The notes: generated from the sequence alone by a model not told the origin. 5,980 bases of DNA from DATKDU01 sp035512595 (GCA_035512595.1 DATKDU010000133.1:1-5980), one strand, 5' to 3'; counted from the first letter of the stretch, positions 1 to 5,066 are shown. A program made the numbers and translations.

Positions 1-148
1 CGTCCGCCATCCGCTCGTCAAAAATCACCGGGAGCCGGGCCAGCTTCGACTCTGCCGCCGGTTGCTGGCCGTGGAGCCGCCCGCCGAGACCCATCGCCAG
101 TACGACGAGCAAGCAAAAACCGCCGAAACGGTAAGACTGGGGAAGCAT
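1..148 (-). CDS. Secreted protein of unknown function, N-terminal 49 codons only
   Basis: The reading frame opens at ATG (complement of 146-148) and is still open at the left edge of the window, so only the N-terminus is visible. The translation starts MLPQSYRFGGFCLLVVLAMG and continues LGGRLHGQQPAAESKLARLPVIFDERMAD. This is a classic Sec signal peptide: a short n-region with Arg7, a hydrophobic core at about residues 9-20, and a likely cleavage near HG-QQP at residue 27. A good Shine-Dalgarno (AAGGAA, complement of 156-161) lies 7 nt upstream, which fixes the start. The gene follows DUF167 on the same strand after 147 nt that contain two hairpin repeats, so it may be separately transcribed. 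A different, longer minus-strand frame over 25-288 has no ribosome binding site and no family-like features. The mature domain is not visible, so no function can be given. Confidence 0.72.
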   Translation of the reverse strand, partial: MLPQSYRFGGFCLLVVLAMGLGGRLHGQQPAAESKLARLPVIFDERMAD

Positions 149-155
149 TTACGTA

Positions 156-161
156 TTCCTT
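156..161 (-). promoter_or_regulatory. Shine-Dalgarno site deciding the start of the left-edge gene
   Basis: On the minus strand this reads AAGGAA, 7 nt before the ATG at 146-148. It supports the signal-peptide frame over the overlapping longer frame that begins at 288. Confidence 0.65.
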
Positions 162-243
162 GGCATTGAATTTCAGTCACTATTCTACGATCCAGGCCGC
201 AGTTATGGCTATGTCGGACTGGAGCGGCCCAAAGGAATGCAAA

Positions 244-267
244 GTAGCCGAACTCGTCAGAGTTCGG
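244..267 (+). repeat. REP-like GTAG-headed hairpin, family A copy 1
   Basis: GTAG (244-247) is followed by a perfect hairpin: stem CCGAACTC (248-255), loop GTCA (256-259), stem GAGTTCGG (260-267). It is intergenic, between the 3' end of DUF167 and the left-edge gene, and lies antisense to both. An inverted second copy sits at 290-312, separated by 22 nt, with GTAG heads pointing outward. A GTAG head before a short palindrome is the known layout of proteobacterial REP elements; assigning it to that class here is inference. Confidence 0.75.
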
Positions 268-289
268 ACGTTTTGAGACAAACTGCAAA

Positions 290-312
290 CGAAGTCTAAC
301 GACTTCGGCTAC
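290..312 (-). repeat. REP-like GTAG-headed hairpin, family A copy 2, overlapping the DUF167 3' end
   Basis: On the minus strand this reads GTAG (312-309), then CCGAAGTC-GTTA-GACTTCG, with a 7-bp perfect stem (301-307 with 290-296) and loop 297-300. It matches copy 1 at 20 of 24 positions over the aligned element (taking in base 289). One stem pair is changed on both sides (C-G to G-C), so pairing is kept. It lies inside the last codons of the DUF167 gene and provides that gene's TAG stop (296-298). A T-containing but broken stretch follows on the minus strand (TTTGCAGTTTG), so it could also act as a weak terminator. Confidence 0.75.
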
Positions 313-607
313 CCAGGACCTCGGCGATCCGCTGATTCAGCTCTTCCCGCGAAATGCCGCGGATCAGGAATTTTTTCTGCGGCGCCAGTTCGCCGCCGAT
401 CAACTCGACTTGCGAGCGGGCCAGTCCCAGCCCTTTGGCTACGACCTCGACCAGCGACTGGTTCGCCTTTCCCTTTTCGGCCACCTGCGTCACCGAGACC
501 TTCAGCATCCCGTCGTGCTCCCCGCGAATGCCGTTTTGGCGAGCTCCGGGCTGAGCCTTCACCGGCAGCACGACCCCTTGGGGGTGATCGGCCAGGGCAA
601 TCGTCAC
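296..607 (-). CDS. DUF167 (YggU-family) protein
   Basis: This 103-aa protein matches the DUF167/YggU family, small alpha/beta cytoplasmic proteins whose biochemical role is not settled. Recognisable features are the N-terminal strand VVLPVKAQPGA (residues 12-22), the EKGKANQSLVEVVAKGLGL block (44-62; the family signature is a GKAN segment followed by a helix), and the VELIGG...KKFLIRG strands (67-84). Length is normal for the family. The start is GTG (605-607), and its first bases overlap the yggS stop as GTGA, implying translational coupling. The pairing with yggS echoes the yggS-yggT-yggU cluster of enterobacteria. The C-terminal residues GSRSR and the TAG stop are encoded by a REP-like hairpin (290-312), so the native tail may have been replaced. 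Confidence 0.88.
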   Translation of the reverse strand: MTIALADHPQGVVLPVKAQPGARQNGIRGEHDGMLKVSVTQVAEKGKANQSLVEVVAKGLGLARSQVELIGGELAPQKKFLIRGISREELNQRIAEVLGSRSR

Positions 608-1311
608 GCCGTCACCCCTTCCAGCAAGGCCGAGCCGATGCGGACCATCGTCGCCCCCTCGGCAATCGCCTGCTCAAAGTCGCCGCTCATCCCCATCGAC
701 AGCTCGGCCAATTCGATTTGCGGCGGGCAGTTTTCTCTCAAATCGTCGCGCAGCTCGCGGAGGCTGGCGAACTGCCGCCGGGCGTCGTCGAGACTTCCTT
801 CCAGGCTGGCCATCCCCATCAGGCCGCGGACGTGCAAGTTGCTCATGGCGGCAATCGTGGGCAATAGCGGCGCAAGCTCGCCAGGGGAGAAACCGTGCTT
901 GGCCTGGTCCCCGGAGATATTGACCTCCAGCAGCACGTCGCACCGCTGCGACAAAGTCACGGAATCTTCGTTGAGTGCCGCCAGCAGCCGCAGGCTGTCA
1001 CCGCTGTGGATCAGCGTTGTCAGCGGCAGCGTGCGGCGGATCTTATTTCGCTGAAGATGGCCGACCAGGTGCCAGCGGACGCTTTCGGCCGCCAATGCCT
1101 CTGCCTTCCGCCACAATTCCTGCGGCCGGCTCTCGCCAAGATCGGTCAGGCCGGCATTCACCAGCAGGTTTGCCACCTCCGGCCCGGCATATTTCGTGAC
1201 GCCGATGAGCGTCACCTCATCCGCCTGGCGTCCGGCGGCAGCCGCGGCATCCGCAATCCGCTGGCGCACGCGCACCAAGTTCTCGGCAAGAGTGGACAAT
1301 AAATCGGACAT
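604..1311 (-). CDS. yggS: YggS/PROSC-family pyridoxal-phosphate homeostasis protein
   Basis: This 235-aa cytoplasmic PLP-binding protein has the fold of the alanine racemase N-terminal barrel. Members control the free PLP pool and affect amino- and keto-acid balance; no racemase activity is expected. Visible family motifs, numbered from the chosen Met, are: IGVTKYAG with the PLP-linking Lys40; LTDLGESRPQELWRK; WHLVGHLQRNKIR; LLEVNISGDQAKHG; RGLMGMAS; and the C-terminal phosphate-binding LSMGMSGDFEQAIAEGATMVRIGSALLEG. The frame stays open upstream to a TTG at 1416. That 35-residue extension is encoded largely by a 64-nt hairpin and is not part of the family, so ATG at 1309-1311 was chosen, which gives the usual family length. 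No clear Shine-Dalgarno precedes it. It is co-transcribed with DUF167 through a four-base overlap. Family assignment is very secure; the start is moderately so. Confidence 0.93.
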   Translation of the reverse strand: MSDLLSTLAENLVRVRQRIADAAAAAGRQADEVTLIGVTKYAGPEVANLLVNAGLTDLGESRPQELWRKAEALAAESVRWHLVGHLQRNKIRRTLPLTTLIHSGDSLRLLAALNEDSVTLSQRCDVLLEVNISGDQAKHGFSPGELAPLLPTIAAMSNLHVRGLMGMASLEGSLDDARRQFASLRELRDDLRENCPPQIELAELSMGMSGDFEQAIAEGATMVRIGSALLEGVTA

Positions 1312-1331
1312 CGAAGCGAGATCGGAGAAGG

Positions 1332-1395
1332 GGAACGCTAATCTCCACTCATCTTCGCTGATCGATTCGTGAAGATTAGTGGAGATTAGCGTTCC
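1332..1395. repeat. 64-nt long hairpin in the yggS / YdjY-gene divergent region
   Basis: An 18-bp perfect inverted repeat (1332-1349 with 1378-1395; arm GGAACGCTAATCTCCACT) is followed inward by one mismatch (1350/1377) and eight more facing positions (1351-1358 with 1369-1376) with a single mismatch at 1357/1370. The loop is 10 nt (1359-1368). There is no flanking T-run on either strand and no obvious target-site duplication. It lies 20 nt upstream of the yggS ATG and would be in the yggS leader if transcription starts beyond 1395. It could be a mobile palindromic repeat or a leader structure. Confidence 0.85.
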
Positions 1396-1470
1396 AAATT
1401 CCTTGGTGGCGGGCAATTCTTCTTACATCCTACCAGCCGATCCGCGTTCGCGGCGGAATCACTCCCGCGA

Positions 1471-1476
1471 TATAAT
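1471..1476 (+). promoter_or_regulatory. Candidate -10 box (TATAAT) for the YdjY-domain gene
   Basis: This is a perfect TATAAT, 55 nt before the GTG start at 1531. The -35 position holds only a poor match (TTCGCG, 1447-1452, 18-nt spacer). Consensus-like hexamers are not guaranteed to act in planctomycetes, so this is a candidate only. Confidence 0.4.
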
Positions 1477-1518
1477 GCCAATCAGTGTCCCAAGCGTGCA
1501 AGCAGACCACCCCTTTCC

Positions 1519-1523
1519 AGGAG
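1519..1523 (+). promoter_or_regulatory. Shine-Dalgarno site for the GTG-started YdjY-domain gene
   Basis: AGGAG lies 7 nt before GTG at 1531-1533. It supports a GTG start, which puts the signal peptide at the N-terminus. Confidence 0.75.
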
Positions 1524-1530
1524 CCGATCC

Positions 1531-2316
1531 GTGCGACATTCCCTTCTCTCCCTGTGGACGCTCGCGCTTGTTGGCGTTGCTCCGGTAATTCACGCGGCAG
1601 CTCAAGATGCGGATTCCAAGCCCGACGCGGCCAGGCCGGCGTCCATCCCCGCCGAGATCGAACAAGTTCCGCCGCCGCCGCCGAACACGTGGACGCGACT
1701 TTCGCGGCAGCACGACATCTGGCTCGATGCCAAGAAAAAGCAGGTGATCATCGACGGCGAGGTTTGCCTCCGCGAAGGGCAACTGGAACTGTTCGCGTGC
1801 CTCACCGGCACCAAAGAGCACGAGTCGGTCGTCTCGCTGAATTGCGTTGCCGAGCAGGTCCACGCGGCACTCCTGGCGATCGGGGCGGAGCAGGGGACGC
1901 CCGTCTCGTTCGATCCGAAGTATCGGGCCGCTACCGGCGACGTGATCGACGTGTTCGTCACCTGGACCGACGAGAAGGGAAAGACCCACACGGGCCGCGC
2001 TCAGGACTGGGTCAAGTACGCCAAGACCGGCAAGGCGATGGAGTTCGACTGGGTCTTTGCCGGCAGCAGCTTCTGGACCGACGAGGAGACTGGGAAGAAG
2101 CACTACCAGGCCAATGCGGGCGATTTGATCTGCGTGTCGAACTTTCCCAGCGCCCTGCTCGACCTGCCGGTGGAAAGCTCCCAGGCCAACGCCAGCCTGC
2201 TTTTCGTCGCCTTCACGGAAAACATTCCCCCTCGCGGCACCAAGGTCCGCGTCGTGCTGACGCCGCGGGTCAAGCGGGAAGTGAAGAAGCCGGCGGAGGA
2301 AGAGGCGTCCAAGTAG
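1531..2316 (+). CDS. Secreted YdjY-domain protein
   Basis: This 261-aa exported protein starts with GTG behind a strong AGGAG. Residues 1-25 form a Sec signal peptide (MRHSLLSLWTLALVGVAPVI then HAAAQ), followed by a flexible Ala/Pro-rich stretch with PPPPP at 47-51. The YdjY-like domain follows: HDIWLDAKKKQVIIDGEVCLREGQLELFAC (61-90), TGTKEHESVV (92-101), HAALLAIGAEQGTPV (111-125), a FDPKY...TGDVIDVFVTW segment (128-145), and DLICVSNFPSALLDLPVESS (198-217) before the ENIPPRGTKVRVVL end (230-243). Cysteines sit at 79, 90, 105 and 201, and His97 is in the conserved-looking KEHES. E. coli YdjY has no firmly known reaction; planctomycetes carry many secreted members, often annotated only by this domain. 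The last 14 residues are a charged tail (KREVKKPAEEEASK). The TAG stop coincides with the GTAG head of a REP-like hairpin. The molecular role is unknown. Confidence 0.85.
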   Translation: MRHSLLSLWTLALVGVAPVIHAAAQDADSKPDAARPASIPAEIEQVPPPPPNTWTRLSRQHDIWLDAKKKQVIIDGEVCLREGQLELFACLTGTKEHESVVSLNCVAEQVHAALLAIGAEQGTPVSFDPKYRAATGDVIDVFVTWTDEKGKTHTGRAQDWVKYAKTGKAMEFDWVFAGSSFWTDEETGKKHYQANAGDLICVSNFPSALLDLPVESSQANASLLFVAFTENIPPRGTKVRVVLTPRVKREVKKPAEEEASK

Positions 2317-2335
2317 AACGGATTTCAATCCGTTC
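2313..2335 (+). repeat. REP-like GTAG-headed hairpin, family B copy 1, at the YdjY-gene stop
   Basis: GTAG (2313-2316) overlaps the AAG-TAG end of the YdjY-domain gene. The stem is 8 bp perfect, GAACGGAT (2316-2323) with ATCCGTTC (2328-2335), and the loop is TTCA (2324-2327). It is the same element as the complement of 5047-5069 apart from one exchanged base pair. No T-run follows, so it is a poor intrinsic terminator, but it could block 3' exonucleases. The rest of the gap up to 2445 shows nothing beyond a tandem pair of TTCATCC and the ribosome binding site of the next gene. Confidence 0.8.
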
Positions 2336-2434
2336 GGGTTGTTCACCATACATTGAACGAGGCTTGCGCCAAATCAATTCAGAATGTCCCCTTTCTTGTG
2401 CCATTTCCGGATTCATCCTTCATCCATGTTTGAA

Positions 2435-2440
2435 AAGGAA
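2435..2440 (+). promoter_or_regulatory. Shine-Dalgarno site of the lipoprotein gene
   Basis: AAGGAA lies 5 nt before ATG at 2446-2448 and confirms the lipobox-containing start. Confidence 0.65.
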
Positions 2441-2445
2441 AACCA

Positions 2446-3150
2446 ATGTCACGCGCACTGACGGCAATTGTTCTTTCAGCAACTCTCTGCCTTTCGGCTT
2501 GCTCGCGACGATCAGACACCGCTGACGCGAAGCCAGTGGACAAGTCGATGCCGGTTGCAGCTAAGGCCGACAAGCCCGAACGGCCCAAGATTCCGGATGC
2601 GTCGGATCAAAAGCGCCAAGAGCTAGTTGCGGAGCTAGATGCAGGCATTATGGAGTTGGAAGCGCATATCAGCAAGTTGATCTCGCTAGAGGCCCAACTC
2701 CCCTTAATCGACCCGAGCAATCCGAATAGTCTGAATAAGTTTAGGGAAGACGAAAGCACCACGGAGCAACTGAAAGCCGTCGAGAAGCATCACGAAAGAG
2801 AACAAAAGATGAAGGTCGCAAGGGAAGAAACCGTCAAGCAGTTGGTGGAATGCAGGGAGATTCGCACCTTGGCAACTCTGACGCCGGATCGGCACCAGGG
2901 CTTGGTTGAGCGGATCATTGACCGCTACCGTGAGAAGCGATTGCCGATGTATGATCGCGAGTACGTCGCGGAGAAGGTCGGAAATCGTGCGGACCAGCCC
3001 GCCGTTCAACTCGCCCGTGACGTTAGCAACAAAGTCGTCTATGGCTGGTACGAGCGCTATGATCCGGCATGGATGGTTAACGATGCAAACGCCTTCACCA
3101 AGCAACGCATCGACGAGATAATTGACGAATTGGCGTCGCAGATACGTTAA
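2446..3150 (+). CDS. Putative lipoprotein with helical/coiled-coil body, function unknown
   Basis: This 234-aa protein is not recognised as a known family. The N-terminus is a lipoprotein signal: MSRALTAIVLSATLCLSACS, with lipobox Leu16-Ser17-Ala18-Cys19, so Cys19 should be lipidated. Ser20-Arg21 after it, with no Asp at +2, does not suggest inner-membrane retention. A charged, disordered-looking linker follows (20-55). Two heptad-like helical stretches come next, at about 56-86 (ELVAELDAGIMELEAHISKL) and 104-140 (many Glu/Lys/Arg). The C-terminal part is rich in aromatics (YGWYERYDPAWM, 199-210) and ends in an amphipathic helix. The gene is clearly lower in GC than its left neighbour (48% in 2761-2820). 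It is convergent with the 110-aa gene at 3229-3561. It probably acts at the periplasmic face of a membrane; nothing indicates an enzymatic activity. Confidence 0.78.
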   Translation: MSRALTAIVLSATLCLSACSRRSDTADAKPVDKSMPVAAKADKPERPKIPDASDQKRQELVAELDAGIMELEAHISKLISLEAQLPLIDPSNPNSLNKFREDESTTEQLKAVEKHHEREQKMKVAREETVKQLVECREIRTLATLTPDRHQGLVERIIDRYREKRLPMYDREYVAEKVGNRADQPAVQLARDVSNKVVYGWYERYDPAWMVNDANAFTKQRIDEIIDELASQIR

Positions 3151-3216
3151 CTGCTGGCCGTGGCATTCGCCTTGGCCCTCTGGGCTCCCGCAGCCCCCCC
3201 CTATCGAAATCGCTAG
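3151..3216 (+). pseudogene. Possible relic of a signal-peptide coding segment
   Basis: Directly after the TAA of the lipoprotein gene, the same frame continues open for 21 codons (LLAVAFALALWAPAAPP, then YRNR and TAG). The sequence is GC-rich, unlike the preceding gene, and has the hydrophobic core and APAAP-like cleavage region of a secretory signal. It has no start codon of its own apart from an internal GTG at 3160 and no ribosome binding site. It may be a leftover fragment of another gene, or chance. Confidence 0.25.
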
Positions 3217-3232
3217 ATGATCGGCCGATCAT
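3217..3232. repeat. 16-bp perfect palindrome between convergent genes
   Basis: ATGATCGG-CCGATCAT is fully self-complementary without a loop. It covers the TGA stop (3229-3231) of the minus-strand 110-aa gene and lies in the short gap between two convergent genes. There is no T-run on either side. It could be a protein-binding site or a trace of a repeat; its function is unknown. Confidence 0.6.
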
Positions 3233-3561
3233 TCGTAATAAGGTTGAATTTCAAATTCCGGCTGTTTCTCACGCTTGTACAGTCGCCACTCATGGAAACT
3301 CTGGCCGAATTCGTGGACTAGCTCAAAGACCCATTCAAACGGCGATTCCTCTTTGGTAGTGAGGTCGGACTCATCGTAGACTTGGATAAAGCAACCGTAC
3401 TTCTCCAAGGGTTCTTCTGTTCCGCCGCGAAAGACGGCAACAGCATCCCGAATCATCTCGCCACTATTGGGAGGATCGTTTTCCCAAGTGAATCTGAAGT
3501 GAGATAGTCCGATATGCTCCGCGATGTGCTGGGGTGCGGCGAGTTTGATCGTTTGTTTCAT
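3229..3561 (-). CDS. Conserved-looking acidic small protein, function unknown
   Basis: This 110-aa cytoplasmic protein has no signal peptide or membrane segment and is not recognised. It starts MKQTIKLAAPQHIAEHIGLS. It has an aromatic-rich, acidic composition (ESPFEWVFELVHEFGQSFHEW, 72-92; PEFEIQPYYE at the end), which suggests a compact single domain with alternating strands. The start is ATG at 3559-3561 with a modest AGGGA about 6-7 nt before it. It lies 28 nt downstream of the protease gene on the same strand, so the two may share a transcript. Its GC content is low (48% in 3361-3420), like the lipoprotein gene and unlike the protease gene. Small acidic proteins of this shape occur among immunity or inhibitor proteins, but nothing in the sequence proves such a role. 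Confidence 0.68.
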   Translation of the reverse strand: MKQTIKLAAPQHIAEHIGLSHFRFTWENDPPNSGEMIRDAVAVFRGGTEEPLEKYGCFIQVYDESDLTTKEESPFEWVFELVHEFGQSFHEWRLYKREKQPEFEIQPYYE

Positions 3562-3589
3562 GGCGAATCCCTACAGCAGTTTCGCTACG

Positions 3590-4924
3590 TTAGAGTCTTG
3601 CCAGCGGCTGTTCGTCCGAGCCCAACTCCGCGAACCACTCGTCGGTGTCCGACTCCAAGTCGCCGGCCGCGGACAAGCGCCTCATGGACGACGCTGAGAC
3701 CATCGCCTGAGCGAAATTCGGCGGCGCAAGCGTTTCGAGTCTGGGGCCGAATTCTGGCAGCGTCTCAGGGCGCGTCCGGTCGGCAGTGGTCAACGACGCG
3801 CCATGGTCTTCGTTGCGCGAGGACCAAACATTGCTGGCGAAAAACGGCGGGTGATCCAGCGAAACCAGCGGCAGCGAAGCGACGGCAACTCCCAGCCCGC
3901 TGTCTGCAACTTTGGCGCCCCTGCCGGCTGGGCCGCTGCCCCCCGTGCTCGACAACGTGCCGCCCGACTGAATCCACGCCGCATAGGGGAAGACGTTAAT
4001 CCCGCCCCCGAGCGAGCCGAACTTCGGGGCGTTAGATCCTTGCGTGAAGGTGTTCACTCCAATCAACTGGTAGGAACTGGCGAGTGCCGGATCGGCGCCT
4101 TCGACCAGCACGAAGCTCGGCCCGCCGGAGTCGCCGCCTCCCAGCGTCGTCTCGCGGTCGTTGCCCAGCGTTCCCCCGCCGAACGTGCCGTTGCCAGTCG
4201 GCCCATCGAAATCGAACCGGAACACTTCATTTGCCGCGGGCTTTCCGGCATCATCCTGGCCGTAGAAGGCGTCGACCATGTTCTCGCCGGTCCGCTTGAC
4301 GGTCCAGCTCGCGCCGAGCGTGTAGCCGCTCACCCCGTCTCCGGACTGGCCATAGCCGACCATGTAGAGATGCGTCTGGCCGGCGGACATGTCCGTTGAA
4401 GCCAGGGCGTAGATCGGCACGGTCGGGGGGAGCGGCTGCCCGAGCGTGATCACCGCCAGGTCGTCATTCACACTCGGCCGATTGAAGCCCGTGAAATCGG
4501 GGTGGGGCTTCCAAGAGCTGGCCTTGATGCTCACGTCGATCTGATCCGTCGGCCCATCGGTATCGAGATTCAACTGGAAGTAGATGCTCGTGATGCCGTC
4601 CTTCTTGTCGCTGCGGCCGTCATTGTTGATATCGACGCAGTGGCCGGCGGTCAGGACGTGCGTCGTGTCAATCGCCGTGGCCGTGCAGATATAGGCTCCC
4701 CGCCGGGTGTTGATCCGCAGGCTGCCGACGCCGGCAAAGGGCGAATCACCCACATTGGGATCGACCCGATTGGCGGGCGAATCCGCCGGGGTGCCGTTGG
4801 GATCGCCGGCCACGATGACGGCGTGAAAATCATCTCCGCCGGCAATCGCGGAGAGAACACATCTTGCTTCCAGTTGCTCGCAGCAGAGGCGGCGCTGAGA
4901 CAGTGTTTGGCGGTGGCGCGTCAT
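3590..4924 (-). CDS. Secreted trypsin-like (S1) serine protease with planctomycete surface motif and EF-hand-like loop
   Basis: This 444-aa exported protease is of the chymotrypsin/trypsin class. The N-terminus carries the planctomycete export/surface motif RRLCCEQLEARCVLSA (residues 11-26) instead of a standard signal peptide. The catalytic triad is readable: His95 in LTAGHC, Asp155 in VNDDLAVITL, and Ser266 in GGGDSGGPS. Cys80 and Cys96 are placed like the conserved disulfide next to the catalytic His. A calcium-type loop D98-x-N100-x-D102-G103-x-x-D106-x-x-D109 directly follows the active-site HC. The domain ends at about residue 320 (INVFPYAAWIQ). The last 120 residues are low-complexity and Ser/Ala/Pro-rich, with no recognised anchor. 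The start at ATG 4922-4924 suits the motif position, though no Shine-Dalgarno is visible. The upstream gene is closed by a terminator, so this gene probably has its own promoter (4981-5009). Confidence 0.9.
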   Translation of the reverse strand: MTRHRQTLSQRRLCCEQLEARCVLSAIAGGDDFHAVIVAGDPNGTPADSPANRVDPNVGDSPFAGVGSLRINTRRGAYICTATAIDTTHVLTAGHCVDINNDGRSDKKDGITSIYFQLNLDTDGPTDQIDVSIKASSWKPHPDFTGFNRPSVNDDLAVITLGQPLPPTVPIYALASTDMSAGQTHLYMVGYGQSGDGVSGYTLGASWTVKRTGENMVDAFYGQDDAGKPAANEVFRFDFDGPTGNGTFGGGTLGNDRETTLGGGDSGGPSFVLVEGADPALASSYQLIGVNTFTQGSNAPKFGSLGGGINVFPYAAWIQSGGTLSSTGGSGPAGRGAKVADSGLGVAVASLPLVSLDHPPFFASNVWSSRNEDHGASLTTADRTRPETLPEFGPRLETLAPPNFAQAMVSASSMRRLSAAGDLESDTDEWFAELGSDEQPLARL

Positions 4925-4980
4925 AGAGTACCGTCGGAAGGCGATGGGGAGAGGAGGAACAGACCCTAGTTGCCCGCTGC

Positions 4981-5009
4981 ATTGTGACCGATGGCTCGCC
5001 GCGAGGCAA
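4981..5009 (-). promoter_or_regulatory. Candidate promoter of the protease gene
   Basis: On the minus strand, TTGCCT (complement of 5004-5009, 4 of 6 to the -35 consensus) and CACAAT (complement of 4981-4986, 4 of 6 to the -10 consensus) are separated by exactly 17 nt. The pair lies between the terminator of the upstream gene and the protease ATG, where a promoter is expected. The match is only moderate. Confidence 0.35.
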
Positions 5010-5039
5010 TATCTTTGTAAGATCGGCTTGGAATATATG

Positions 5040-5066
5040 AAAAAATGAACGGAATGAATTCCGTTC
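5040..5066 (-). terminator. Intrinsic terminator of the helical-repeat gene, built on a REP-like hairpin
   Basis: Read on the minus strand: hairpin GAACGGAA-TTCA-TTCCGTTC (5066-5047, 8-bp perfect stem), one A, then six Ts (5045-5040). It begins 5 nt after the TAA stop (5072-5074) of the gene it ends. The arrangement is that of a Rho-independent terminator, although the stem is only moderately GC-rich. Confidence 0.7.

Noticed and set aside
25..288. Minus-strand frame of 87 codons at the left edge
   Set aside because: It overlaps the signal-peptide gene in another frame, runs through a REP-like hairpin, and has no ribosome binding site; the 148-to-edge frame is better.
410..1054. Plus-strand open frame of 214 codons opposite yggS and DUF167
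   Set aside because: Antisense to two well-supported conserved genes; low-quality composition and no recognisable motif.
1312..1416. N-terminal extension of yggS from TTG at 1416
   Set aside because: The 35 extra residues come mostly from a hairpin repeat and are outside the family's conserved length. ATG at 1309-1311 is preferred, although the lack of a clear Shine-Dalgarno leaves some doubt.
1459..2349. Long minus-strand open frame (296 codons) opposite the YdjY-domain gene
   Set aside because: Typical antisense shadow in GC-rich DNA (Arg/Leu/Gly-rich, no motif); the opposite strand explains the region fully.
2341..2358. Inverted repeat GTTCA...TGAAC downstream of the family B hairpin
   Set aside because: A 5-bp stem is expected by chance and has no supporting context.
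2421..2434. Short tandem repeat TTCATCC x2 before the lipoprotein gene
   Set aside because: Only two 7-nt units; too short to call a tandem repeat locus.
1485..2525. Long plus-strand open frame (346 codons) overlapping the YdjY-domain gene
   Set aside because: It is out of frame with the YdjY gene, is Arg/Ala/Gly-rich in the manner of GC-driven shadow frames, and has no family features. The 1531 frame has a signal peptide, a good ribosome binding site and a known domain.
5011..5023. Small palindrome ATCTT-TGT-AAGAT upstream of the protease gene
   Set aside because: A 5-bp AT-rich dyad; too weak to call an operator.
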